This document shows, one piece after another, positions 20,401 to 30,149 of a stretch of DNA of 64,000 bases. The notes below the pieces were generated by a model. It did not search any database, was not told the origin of the DNA, and saw only the letters and a program-made list of their open reading frames with translations. Each line of letters starts with the position of its first letter. Within the stretch, counting starts at the first letter, position 1. Source of the DNA: Alloascoidea africana (taxonomy: Eukaryota > Ascomycota > Alloascoideomycetes > Alloascoideales > Alloascoideaceae); assembly GCA_030581615.1 (NCBI GenBank), contig JAKTTT010000069.1, forward strand, positions 1 to 64,000, in the 5' to 3' direction. Both the position numbers and the translations under genes were made by a program.

Positions 20401-20490
20401 GGGGGCCGTCCGGGGGCCGTCCGGGGGCTGTCCGGGGCTGCCTGGGGACTGGGGGCAGAGGCTGGGGACAGGGGCAGGGGCTGGACAGGG
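20401..20490 (+). repeat. G-run array with 11-bp tandem repeats, potential G-quadruplex
   Basis: GGGGGCCGTCC at 20401 and 20412 and GGGGGCTGTCC at 20423 are tandem 11-bp units. They are followed by runs of four or five G at roughly 20434, 20444, 20451, 20464, 20471 and 20477, with loops of 3-8 nt. The G strand is the coding strand of both flanking genes. Confidence 0.8.
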
Positions 20491-20568
20491 TGCATAAAGC
20501 TAGATAGATAGACCGACCTCCAAGTAGAAAAAGACAAAAAGACAAAAAGTAGCTTTGGCTAGCTGGAC

Positions 20569-22223
20569 ATGTCCGTCGTACAGGAGCTTTCGCCATTGCC
20601 GACAGACTCGAGCGACGATAGGAGCATGCAAGGCCTCATGTTCGTGGACAGCTGCCTGACGAGTCCAGATGAAGCGTCCCGGCTGCCTTCATCGGCGGTT
20701 CCTGGCAGGGGCACCACCGGCAGAGCTGGGGCATTGGGGTCTGCTCAAGCTCCAGAGGGCACTTTTGCGAGAAGAAGAGGCAGACCCAGGTTTGCCGGAG
20801 GATACAAGAATCCCAAAGACGTGAGTGGAATTGCACTTTTTGGCGACTGGCAATGCTACTGCTGCTGCTGCTGCTGCTGCTAACCAACCAACTGTTGCTG
20901 GACCAGCGAAGGCGTGATCAAGTGAGAAGAGCCCAAAGGGCATATCGGATGAAAAAGGAGTCCACGGCAGAGCACAACAGGAAAAGAGTGGACCTTCTGG
21001 AGTCAATTATACTGGATATGGAGGCGGATTTTTACAAGCTTTACAACGAGGGGTTGGCCATATTGATGAGACTGGGCGATAGCGAACTGACCAAGCTCTT
21101 TGCGCTTGCTGGCGTGAGAATCAGAAATCATGTAGTAAAGAGCAAACTTCATAAAAAGGACCGACAAGATGATACCGAGACAAATTTAAAGCGCGCTACT
21201 ACACAACTGAGCAGCATACAAAGTGGACATGAAAATGTGGAGCCAAAACTAAGCGAATCCTCAGAGACAAGCTCAACATTGTCCAGTACCCAAGAAAACG
21301 AATTGATCTGTGTTGATGCCTCTTCTTCTAGTGTTTTTGAGATTTCAGTACCCAATGTCTCGGATAATCTCACGACCGTAAATCCATCAGTTTCATCCAT
21401 CTCAACCGTCTCAAAAGTCTCACCTTTGGCTCCCGCTAGCTCGCCATATGCTAGGATCAGATCGGAAATCATTTTTAATCCTTCCATTGGTGGTGGCGGT
21501 GGTGGTTGTAGTAGCACCAGCCCATGGGCCAATTCAGCAGCAGCGTGTAAACTCTCACCAAACATTCGACCTGGAGAACTGAATCCAAACCCAGTTCCGG
21601 ATAATCTCATCTTTAGTAACTCGACGGAAGACGCTTCTCTGTTTACGAACTGGCGTCAAAATATTTATTCTTTCAGTTTTAGACCATCCAAAGTGACGAA
21701 ACTCACCCCTTTTCAAAAATGCTTGACATGTGGATCTGCTATGCAAATCAACCCAGAGGAGGAACTATACTCATCCGAAGATTTACACATAATGACAAGC
21801 AATCTTTTGTTGAATCTTACTTCACCTACAGATGCCACTTTTGCTGAGAAACTCTTCTTCCAGTGTCTGATCGAGGTTTTGAGACAATACCAAGACTTTA
21901 ACTACCTAAGGTTGGCCCGAACTTTCCCAGAAGGCTTTGACGAACAGTTTTTCATCCCCAAGATGCTCCATGCTTTGGAATACGTCTCTAAGAAAAATGG
22001 TGACCCCTGGGTAGGCACTACTGGCCAAAATGAACACAGCTATCCCGGCTATTACAGCGCCAAGGGCGTTGAGACCATATTCAATCAGAATGGTGGGATT
22101 GATAGTTATGATGAGAACTTGATTATTCCCATCCTTTTGGAAAATGCTGTGTGCTATAAACTATTGCCATGGTACAGTCGTGAAAGCGTTTATTTGGCAA
22201 TGTTGGTGGGAAAGAAGACCTAG
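20569..22223 (+). CDS. Fungal bZIP transcription factor with QVRRAQRAYR basic region (two exons)
   Basis: Exon 1 is 20569-20820, exon 2 is 20907-22223, 522 residues. The 86-bp intron (donor GTGAGT, branch CTAACC, acceptor CCAG) carries a CTG repeat. Splicing joins ...GGYKNPKD to RRRDQVRRAQRAYRMKKE in phase 0, completing a basic region at about residues 85-102 followed by heptad leucines (LLESIILDMEADFYKLY). The invariant bZIP asparagine position holds valine, as in the known fungal class with QIR/QVR basic regions. Ser-rich middle; the C-terminal half (from about 370) is globular-looking, with FQCLIEVLRQYQDFNYLRLARTFPEGF, and unrecognised. No Yap1-like redox cysteine block was seen. Target genes unknown. 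Confidence 0.82.
20858..20880 (+). repeat. CTG trinucleotide repeat inside the bZIP-gene intron
   Basis: About seven CTG units end directly in the CTAACC branch site, inside the 86-bp intron. Read through, the frame would add poly-Cys and then stop. Confidence 0.8.
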
Positions 22224-22727
22224 ACGATCCCAAATGTATTCATTGTTTTTCGAGGATTTTATTGTTGGTTTCAAGTGTTTGGGGATGTTTATTTCCATTG
22301 GGAACCAACCTGTCATTATTTATTTAGATGCTTTGGATTCCAATCATTGAGTTCAGCCCACAATCAGGACCATTGAGTTTTTCTTGATACTTTTCTGTCG
22401 CTATGTAGTAAAATTTATCTGTTTTTTTTTTTTATTAAAGATGGAGAAAAGATGAGATGTTTAGCCTAGTTTGAATTTTCTCATTGTAGATCGAAACTTT
22501 GTATATGCTTCACCAGTAGCCACACAAAATATCTGTGTTGCACTGGTAACAAATTTATAAAGCTGAAATTACGCAGTAATGCCTCTAATACCCTCTACTG
22601 ATCATTGTGGGTGTTTGTGCAATGTGTTTCATTGACGTCTCTATAATGATGATCATGGATGGGGGACAAAATACCTAAACATCCAAAAATCATCATCTCG
22701 TCACCACTTCCCACACAACACATAATA
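22224..22727. other. bZIP 3' flank and MED9 promoter
   Basis: This 504-bp stretch has no separate gene. A T run (about 22421-22433) lies downstream of the bZIP gene. An in-frame ATG at 22659 could extend MED9 by 23 residues. Confidence 0.5.
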
Positions 22728-23373
22728 ATGTCTTCGATGAATACACCAAGAGTGGCCTTTAACATCGGAACTCCAGGAAACAACTCCTCGTTGGGACTGA
22801 GTATTCCTAGCAGCAAGCCAAACACGCCTTCTCTGACGACTCCCAATCCTTTCCAAATAAATGATGGTCTCAGCGAGATTCAATCTGCAACAAACTACCT
22901 AATCGACTTGGAACTCCTGCCTGACGTACTGGACTTGGTGAAGCAAGTGGAAAAAGACAAGATATCCCCAAAGGATGTGGATAATGAGGTATACAGTTTT
23001 ATCTGATTTTGGATTTCAAATTTTCCATTTTCGACTGGACTAACACAGTAAACGGTTCATATAGGCTGGAAGAATACGGCAAAAGCTATCAAAGGCCACA
23101 AAAGCAGTAACGTTGATTAGTGGACTGGAAGAACCAGTTGACGCTAAAAATCAAAAAATAGAGAGACTAAAGCTTGAAATTGAACGCAAAGAGTGAGTTT
23201 GATGGCAATTCTGATTTGGGTTGTCCAGTTCTCTAACGTTGTGATTTAGGAGTGTGATTGATGCCTTTAATAGAGCAGTTCTTGCAAAGTTTCCTCCACC
23301 AGATTCAATTTCCAAGGCAAATGATAGTAATGATGGGGACGATGGGGATATCAAGATGGAAGACACTGTTTAA
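22728..23373 (+). CDS. MED9: Mediator subunit 9 (Med9/Cse2), three exons
   Basis: Small Mediator middle-module subunit acting in RNA polymerase II transcription. Exons are 22728-22988, 23065-23192 and 23250-23373; introns are 76 and 57 bp with donors GTATAC and GTGAGT, GACTAACAC and CTAACG, and TAG acceptors. The product is about 170 residues. After a Ser/Thr/Pro-rich N terminus comes the Med9 core: LIDLELLPDVLDLVKQVEKD, then KDVDNEAGRIRQKLSKATKA, then a coiled coil (QKIERLKLEIERKESVIDAF). The tail is acidic. The VDNEAG..R.KLSKA motif spans the first splice junction and supports it. The ATG at 22659 is an alternative start. It converges with CYM1. Family call by motif memory, fairly secure. 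Confidence 0.8.
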
Positions 23374-23980
23374 AAATCGAGTAGCAAGAGGCTGGGGATA
23401 GGTGCATTACAATACTAGGAGTGCGAATCTCTAAGTACTTCAGTTGCAATTATTTTCGTGGTATGGTTCAAGCTCCGAGGTTTTAGATGGAACGGTTCTC
23501 GAATGTGATGTCCAAATATCATTGGGTACAGCAAGGATAGGTGTCATGAGTTTCTGTTTCATATATTTTGCAGCAACATCTCTTTTTTTGTCGATTAGAG
23601 AGTTTGTGATTTGGTTTCTTGTACGTCTGGAATCAGTATATCTTTAGTGCTGAGAACAGAAATGAACTGATGTGATGTGATTGTCAATCTTAACCCACTA
23701 TGAAGAGTTTAGTTATCATCTTTATAGTTCAGATACGCAAATTTCGTATCAAAATGTGGCCTAGGTGTGGGATAACCCAAGCAAAATGTAAGCTAGCCTT
23801 GAGGTTGAGGTAAAATCATTGTTCGAAACTAGTATCTGTAAGGATCTTTTTGAAAAGAATGGAAACTTTCTGCAAGATTCTATTTATCATTATGTGCAGA
23901 TCCATATAGTATGAAAGTACTCTCTCTATGAAGAAGTTTACCAACTTCATTTTCTATTTACAATTAGTCTTTATCGTTTT
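23374..23980. other. MED9-CYM1 convergent intergenic region
   Basis: This 607-bp AT-rich spacer lies between two 3' ends. I see no gene or clear repeat; short ORFs here do not look coding. Confidence 0.55.
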
Positions 23981-26900
23981 TCACTCCTGAGCAAGCGCAT
24001 CACCCATTTCAATAACCTTCCAGTCTTCACCAGTCATTTGATCATTCGCTGGTCCAACAACAGCTATACTGGCCTTTTCATGTTCTTCGATAAGGTATTT
24101 CTGAGCTACTCTTTTCACATCCCCAATCTTCACACCCAATAGCCGTTGACGTCTAAGTTCTTGCATCTCATCTGTAATCTCATCAACAAATTGAACCATG
24201 CCTTGAGATTTGACACTAATTGGAGCATCAACAGATTGGAAAATGCTCAATTTGGCCTGTTCCAATTCCTCTTCAGTCCAGTCTCTTTCAATTGCAAACT
24301 TGCCTGCATTTGCAACTGTTTCCAACGATTTCATTGGATTGGGATCTCTGTATGAATAGTAGGAGAATATGCCTCCAACACCACTATAAGAGGCACCTCC
24401 ACCATAAGCGCCTCCCTTTTCTCTGATTTCATGATGCAGGTGTTTGAAAGAAAGGAGCTGTGCAAGAACCTGTAATGGAGCACCATCCTCGTGCACATAG
24501 GAAACACCCTTGGTTGCCCTTGCTATATAACTAACCTGGAATGGTAATCTGATATTTGTCTTTTTCTGAGGAGCGTCATCCACTGGTAGCTGGAAACTTT
24601 GCAGCAAGTTGTCTGAACCTGATGATGGCTTCTTTGGCAGCTTTTCAAGAAACTGACTGACGAGTTTCTCATTTTCCACAGCTTGTGCCTCTGAACAGGT
24701 AAGAGCAATCTTCATTTGAGATGAAGCAATGGCCAGTTCCCGTAACTCCTTCAGCTTGGGCACAATAACAGCTTCTGCTTGGTTCTTGGTCACCAAATTC
24801 GTCATCTCGTTCAAATGCTGTACTTGCTTCACACCAGACAGTATTTCTGAAATCGCACTTTTCGTGGTTAGATTGGATGCAGCAACCGATCTTGCAAAAC
24901 TATGTCCACTTTCTGCTAATGAGCTGATGTTGTTCGCAGCCTGTGCTCTTATCAGACTATTCAACTTATCCACATTATCAAAATCTGTTTCCAGTAGTAA
25001 CTGAGACCAGAGTTCCAACATTTCGGAAACATTACCATCCAGGGAAGTTCCACCAAGCGAGAGTTGCAATCGCGTAGAATGGATATCTGTTGGAGATGAC
25101 CTTGCAGATACAGAAGCGGCTAAGCCTCCTGTTTTCAACTTGATCTGTTGCTCCAAATCTGCCATGCTCTTGGACTTTGTACCCAGATTTGTCAAACAGC
25201 TTGTAAACAATGGTAAATAGGGATACAAGTGCTGGGGGATATTGTCAAGATCTCTAAGAACACGGAAATATGTGAGACCATTCGTGCCAGTCAACCTGTT
25301 TTGCATTCTAACATTATTTGTGTTGGAAAGCGTGATGGAGGAATCCGTCAATGGATAACTTTCTGCTCTAACAGGAATGTCCTTGACATGAAGAGTAGGC
25401 AAACAAGAAAGATCCTCTGTCTCAGATTGCTTCTCCAATAGTTTCAAACCTCTTTGAAAGATGATTTTCTTGTCGCTTTCATCAAGCTCTTCAACTCTTG
25501 TTTGCAATCTCTGTTGTTCCTCCTCGATGACAGCAGACTCATAGCTTTCATCAGGTACCATTGTGAAGCTGAAAGTTGCATTATCCTTGGAAAGATACTT
25601 TCCAATTAACCCTTCTAAAAATCCTTTACCAGAAGCGATATCGGATTTAAACCTTGCGATATGGTCGTTAAACTTCATCTGCTCAAAAATATCAATATGG
25701 TTGACCCAACCTGGTACAACACCAGAAAGCAATTGTAATCCAAAATCTGCCTTTTCATCTTTCCTTGACAATTCCATCTGATGAATTATAGCATCAATTC
25801 TGGTGGGATCGATTCCCTCGGCTTGTACTTTGTCAAGAGTTTGTCTTATGATGGTCTCCATTTCAGATACTGAATCCTTTGAGATTCCTTGAAGACCAAC
25901 ATTGAAAAAGTTTGCCGCGGTTGTCGTGTCTAGCCCACTATTCACAGAGAAATCCGATCCAAGCCCACTATCTATAAGAGCTTGATACAATGGAGACGAA
26001 TGGCCATCCATCAACAGAGCACATAACACCTTTAAGCAGAACGTTTCATAAACGTCTTCGGGTGATCCTACTCTCCAAGTCAACGAGGTTTGTACTTGTT
26101 GTTGGTCAGGTGGAACCATTGGATCAACGGGTCCCTTCATTACAAGTCTTTTATTTTCGTTGAATTCGATAGGTTGCTTCACGTCATTTCCCACAATTTG
26201 TCTTTTCCCAAACTGTGTGAAAACTTTATCAAGATGTTCCAAGTGGTCCCTCAAAGGAAGGTCGCCATAAGTGAAAACTCTGGCATTTGAAGGGTGATAG
26301 TTCAAAGAATGAAAATCGACGAGATCATTATATCCAAGATCAGTTATCTTAGTAGGGTCACCACCACTATGATTCAAACTTGGATAAATGCTTTGCATGA
26401 AACGGATATAGTAAAGATATGAGGCATCCGACATTTGCCCTTTCATTTCGTTATAAACAACCCCTTTGAAAGCGAGAGGTGATTTTTCATTTGTTGGATC
26501 CTCTCCTTCTAGCCTCCATCCCTCTTGGTGAAAGTCCTCTTCTTTCAACAGAGGTTTAAAAGTTGCATCCACATAGATATCTCTTAAATTTGCATAGTCG
26601 ACCTCATTAGTGGTTGCAAATGGGTAAAAAGTATAGTCATGACCTGTCATTGCATTCATAAAGTTGGCTAGAGATCTGTTTAGCATCTTGAAAAATGGAT
26701 CTCGCACTGGAAATCTTTCAGATCCACAAAGTGTTGTATGCTCTAGGATATGCGGCACACCAGTTGAGTTCGGAGGGTTTGTCTTGAAGACAACTCCAAA
26801 GACATTATTCTTATCATCCCGATCTATATGAAGATGTTTTGCTCCGGTTCTGTCATGCACCAATTCAACTGCAGTATATTGAAATTCTGGCACATTACAC

Positions 26901-27043
26901 GACCTCTCAACAGTATAGCCGTTGTACTTTGCTCCTGGTTGATAAAACCTCGACGATGTGGCAAGCGACCTCACAGCTGTCACAAGAGGTGCAGAAAGCC
27001 CAGCTTGAACTCTCGACTTGAAGCATGAACTGGCTCTTAACAT
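23981..27043 (-). CDS. CYM1: Mitochondrial presequence protease Cym1 (PreP, M16C)
   Basis: Zinc metallopeptidase of the M16C family, 1,020 residues, which degrades cleaved targeting peptides in mitochondria. The N terminus (MLRASSCFKSRVQAGLSAPL) is a basic, acid-free mitochondrial presequence. The inverted zinc motif HILEH is at residues 98-102, within GVPHILEHTTLCGSERFPVR, followed by LNRSLANFMNAMTGHDYTFY and ATTNEVDYANLRDIYVDATF. The second half keeps the family glycine-rich block REKGGAYGGGASYSG near the C terminus. Length matches the family (yeast Cym1 989). Single exon. A CACGTG site lies about 60 bp upstream. It is followed on its 5' side by a long gene-free region. Very secure. Confidence 0.96.
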   Translation of the reverse strand: MLRASSCFKSRVQAGLSAPLVTAVRSLATSSRFYQPGAKYNGYTVERSCNVPEFQYTAVELVHDRTGAKHLHIDRDDKNNVFGVVFKTNPPNSTGVPHILEHTTLCGSERFPVRDPFFKMLNRSLANFMNAMTGHDYTFYPFATTNEVDYANLRDIYVDATFKPLLKEEDFHQEGWRLEGEDPTNEKSPLAFKGVVYNEMKGQMSDASYLYYIRFMQSIYPSLNHSGGDPTKITDLGYNDLVDFHSLNYHPSNARVFTYGDLPLRDHLEHLDKVFTQFGKRQIVGNDVKQPIEFNENKRLVMKGPVDPMVPPDQQQVQTSLTWRVGSPEDVYETFCLKVLCALLMDGHSSPLYQALIDSGLGSDFSVNSGLDTTTAANFFNVGLQGISKDSVSEMETIIRQTLDKVQAEGIDPTRIDAIIHQMELSRKDEKADFGLQLLSGVVPGWVNHIDIFEQMKFNDHIARFKSDIASGKGFLEGLIGKYLSKDNATFSFTMVPDESYESAVIEEEQQRLQTRVEELDESDKKIIFQRGLKLLEKQSETEDLSCLPTLHVKDIPVRAESYPLTDSSITLSNTNNVRMQNRLTGTNGLTYFRVLRDLDNIPQHLYPYLPLFTSCLTNLGTKSKSMADLEQQIKLKTGGLAASVSARSSPTDIHSTRLQLSLGGTSLDGNVSEMLELWSQLLLETDFDNVDKLNSLIRAQAANNISSLAESGHSFARSVAASNLTTKSAISEILSGVKQVQHLNEMTNLVTKNQAEAVIVPKLKELRELAIASSQMKIALTCSEAQAVENEKLVSQFLEKLPKKPSSGSDNLLQSFQLPVDDAPQKKTNIRLPFQVSYIARATKGVSYVHEDGAPLQVLAQLLSFKHLHHEIREKGGAYGGGASYSGVGGIFSYYSYRDPNPMKSLETVANAGKFAIERDWTEEELEQAKLSIFQSVDAPISVKSQGMVQFVDEITDEMQELRRQRLLGVKIGDVKRVAQKYLIEEHEKASIAVVGPANDQMTGEDWKVIEMGDALAQE

Positions 27044-27104
27044 TTTCTTTGAAGAAGTGGCAATATCGATGATGGTGAAGTTTAGTAAGGAGAGTAAATG
27101 TGAG

Positions 27105-27110
27105 CACGTG
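27105..27110. promoter_or_regulatory. CACGTG palindrome upstream of CYM1
   Basis: CACGTG in the context GAGCACGTGGGA, about 62 bp upstream of the CYM1 ATG. GCACGTGG is a good Pho4/Cbf1-type site. Confidence 0.4.
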
Positions 27111-30070
27111 GGAAGTTTCCAGTACAGGCCTAAGCTGTTGAGTGAAGCACAGTAATATAAACGTTAAAAAAAAAACAGAAGAAAAATAAGGATTAAACTG
27201 AAAATGTGTCCTTTACTTTTAGATTGAACAAGTATCTACGGTCATGAAAATTCCAAACGACTGGTTAATGAGTTTGATTTGCCATGCAGTTTGGTATCTA
27301 GAGGTAAAAACTCACATTATGCATACACCGCAGCGCACAAAATGATTCATCTTTCGTGTCACTTCGTCTAGGAACATTGCTTTTCTAAGTTTAGTTTACA
27401 TTTGCAATTAGTTCTTGGAGTTCAATGATCACCAAAAAAACATTAAGATTATATATCAATGTTATAGGAATTCGAAAGATCAAAAACTTGTAATCATCAA
27501 AGAGGAAGCAAAGCTTTTCATTGTCACTCTGGTGTGTTTGTTTATGAGCAGTAAATATTTGAATAAACTACAAGAAAATGATGCCATTTTAAGACCGAAT
27601 GCTAGCTTCAAAAAGTGGAGAGAAATTGAAATACATATTATAGATTTCTTTGTGATATTGTACTCAACATTAGAGCTTGTTAGGCTTTTCACTACCTGAA
27701 AAAGTCTTTCACAGTACTTACATGGTATCTATCAATATTGTTTAATGGAAATGTAGATAATTCTCCAATCTAGTTCATCTCTATTTCAAAGGCCAATTAA
27801 ATCAACTAATTATCTAGGGTATTTTCAAGTCTAAATTTCGAGATGCAACTAGAAATGTTTCTACAAACTCATCTCTGGATGCTGTGTATCTGATGACAGC
27901 TTTTTAAATACTTTTTTGTAATTGTGTTAAGGGTTCCTGTCAGTTAGTACCTTTTCCTCTACATTGTTTCCCGTTTTTATTCAAATAGTCTAACAAGCTT
28001 TCCTTCCAGAAAATGTCAATTAAGATTCTGAGTGATATCTTGGGTTCATTCTGTAATTATGTTCAATGCCTTCCCAGAATTTAGCAAAATCCTTCGCTTA
28101 AATCTGATTATTTGTCAAATAAAAAATTATTCTCAGCCCTATGACAATCTTTCTGTTTTGTCTTTCTAAACAGTAAGCTTTTTGTGACTAGGGAGCATCT
28201 ACTATGGTAGCAATTTCCACTTGTCTTTAGCCATTCAATTACATGCCTGAGAGCTTTAGACTGATACCTACCAATTCGGTTTGATGTGCACCTATTAGAA
28301 ATGTAATTGGATTCTTTTATTACTTGTTCCTTTCCACTGTTTTTTCTAAAGCACTTTTCCCTTTATTTTTTTTTAAAAATTACAGGTGAGTAGAAAAGGC
28401 ATACTCTTTTTTGCTTCTTGAATCTTAGACTTTCATTTTCTACAGTTTTTTTCTGGATCAACCCCTTACATTTTTTTCATTTCATTTCAGTTCAGCAATG
28501 AAAATCAAAACATGTTTATTCCAACCATACACTAAACTAATAAAGCTGGGAGCTTTTTATCAGAAATTATCAGGTCCGTGTTTCAATACATAAAGTGGTA
28601 GTTCATGAAAGAATTAGAAAGGTTCCTGAGAAGGTACTGAAATCGACTATCACCAGGTCATAACTCAGGGATTGGAGGTTAAATGCTTCCAGCCTCACTA
28701 CCAACCAAGTTGAATTCGCTCCTAACAGAGATTTTTATCTCCTATACCAAAATAGATCCCATGGCAACTTTATTTACTAAATCATCGTTGAACCTAGTAT
28801 CCCAAGATTGAGTTGGGCCCTGAAAAACTTGGGCTAACCATAAACTTCTTGGATCTTACTTTACGTGCCTTTGAATATGCAGGCATGATTCAGGTCAACC
28901 CCGATGACCAATACCGCCCTTGAGTAGCCAAACAATTGTGAACTATTGAAACAGACTAACACAGTTTATTCGACTCTATCTGCCACAAAGAGACAGTCAT
29001 GACTTGTCTCATCTTTTTTTTTTTTTTGCTGGGTTTGTACGATTGATCCAACAGCGCTGAGTTCCAATGGTTCTTTTCCCCTCCATAAGCTCTGCCAGAT
29101 CTACTTTCTATTTGCCCAGAGTTGATAAAGATCATCTTTTGCACAGTCTATCACGACTTTCTAGTTCGTCTTCTCAATTGGCTAAAGAACAATGCAATAC
29201 ATTGTAGCAACAACTAGTGCTCAAGCATATGCAAAGATTTGCATCGGAAGAGGCTTGCAGGTCTGGAGCTGGAGGTCTGGATTTCAGGACATTATAGGCA
29301 CTTGATCCATTGAGTGGAGGCCTGATCAGGGGGTTGGTTAGAACCATAATAGCAAGGGGGAAAACTCTGGGTACTCATACTCATGCTAAACAAAGCAGGT
29401 AACCGATTCGGTTTTCCAAACGAGACGGGGTGCGGCGAAGAACATCTTTGCCAGCAACTCTGCTTTCCTCCAAGCGCTTGACACATTTATGCTCCTTTTT
29501 TGCAGATAACCAAACATTGCTGTTCCAACGGCCTAGTCTTTTTCTCATCTGGCTTTCATCGATATACGTAAAGAACATGTAACAAAGAGTCAATGTAGAT
29601 TGACTTAGCGTACCTCAGGCCTCCCCTTCATTGACCAAGCATTAGGTCCATAAGCTGGGATAAACCAAGGAGGGTGTCGCTATACACAAATCCACATCTG
29701 TAACCTCCATTGTTTCACGCTTCCATTGAGGACAAGAAGCACTTCCTGTAACAGCCAGGCTTGCATTTCCATGCCTGAGGTCTTTTATACTAAAGCGTTT
29801 TGTTCATCCTGTATGCCGATTTTTTCAGGTGATTATTGGGACAGTCTACAGGGTCCTGGTGTTCGATCCAAAGCGTTCTTTATTCTTACACGTTTCAGTT
29901 AAATTCTCCAGAGCTCCCTCTTCAGAAAAAAAATATAAAGAAAAAGAACAGGAAAAAGAAAAAAAAAGTAATAAAAATAAATAAAATCATTTTTATATTT
30001 TGTTGCTGTTTCTCTTCCGCTTTTCGTGTCCCTTCTCTTATCACAATTTTTTTTTTTCATAATCAATCAA

Positions 30071-30080
30071 GGGGTACCCC
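30071..30080. promoter_or_regulatory. GGGGTACCCC palindrome upstream of the zinc-finger gene
   Basis: A perfect 10-bp palindrome, 70 bp before the ATG of a two-finger C2H2 gene. Relatives such as Usv1/Rgm1 and Msn2 bind G-rich (AGGGG-like) sequence, so self-binding is possible. Confidence 0.3.
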
Positions 30081-30149
30081 GTACCACATTTTTTGTATTG
30101 TTTTAAGTATACTATCATTGTTAACCATCAAACTATCTAACAACTTACA

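Larger units (their letters stand above)
20341..20568. other. LRO1-bZIP spacer with G-rich tandem repeats
   Basis: This 228-bp spacer holds the LRO1 3' end and the bZIP leader. It is strongly GC-rich up to about 20490 and contains the repeat tracts listed next, then turns AT-rich with GATA repeats and AAAAAGACA repeats before the bZIP ATG. Confidence 0.7.
27044..30149. other. 3.1-kb gene-free region upstream of the zinc-finger gene
   Basis: The largest gap in the window. 27110-28600 is very AT-rich with only short ORFs (one of 94 codons at 27415-27699, not convincing). 28600-29870 is less AT-rich and has G-rich patches such as CAGGGGGTT (29329-29337) and CAAGGGGGAA (29353-29362), which resemble STRE sites. 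29925-29995 is A-rich. No tRNA, transposon or repeat family is recognisable. Options are a long regulatory promoter, a non-coding RNA or a centromere-like region. Confidence 0.5.

Noticed and set aside
27415-27699. 94-codon ORF in the gene-free region
   Set aside because: Very AT-rich, no recognisable motif, and no promoter or neighbour evidence.
28600-29870. Possible decayed transposon in the GC-richer half of the gene-free region
   Set aside because: No frame gives recognisable transposase, reverse transcriptase or integrase motifs and no flanking repeats are visible.
29855-29875. tRNA T-loop-like GTTCGATCC
   Set aside because: No pairing stem and no other tRNA arms nearby.
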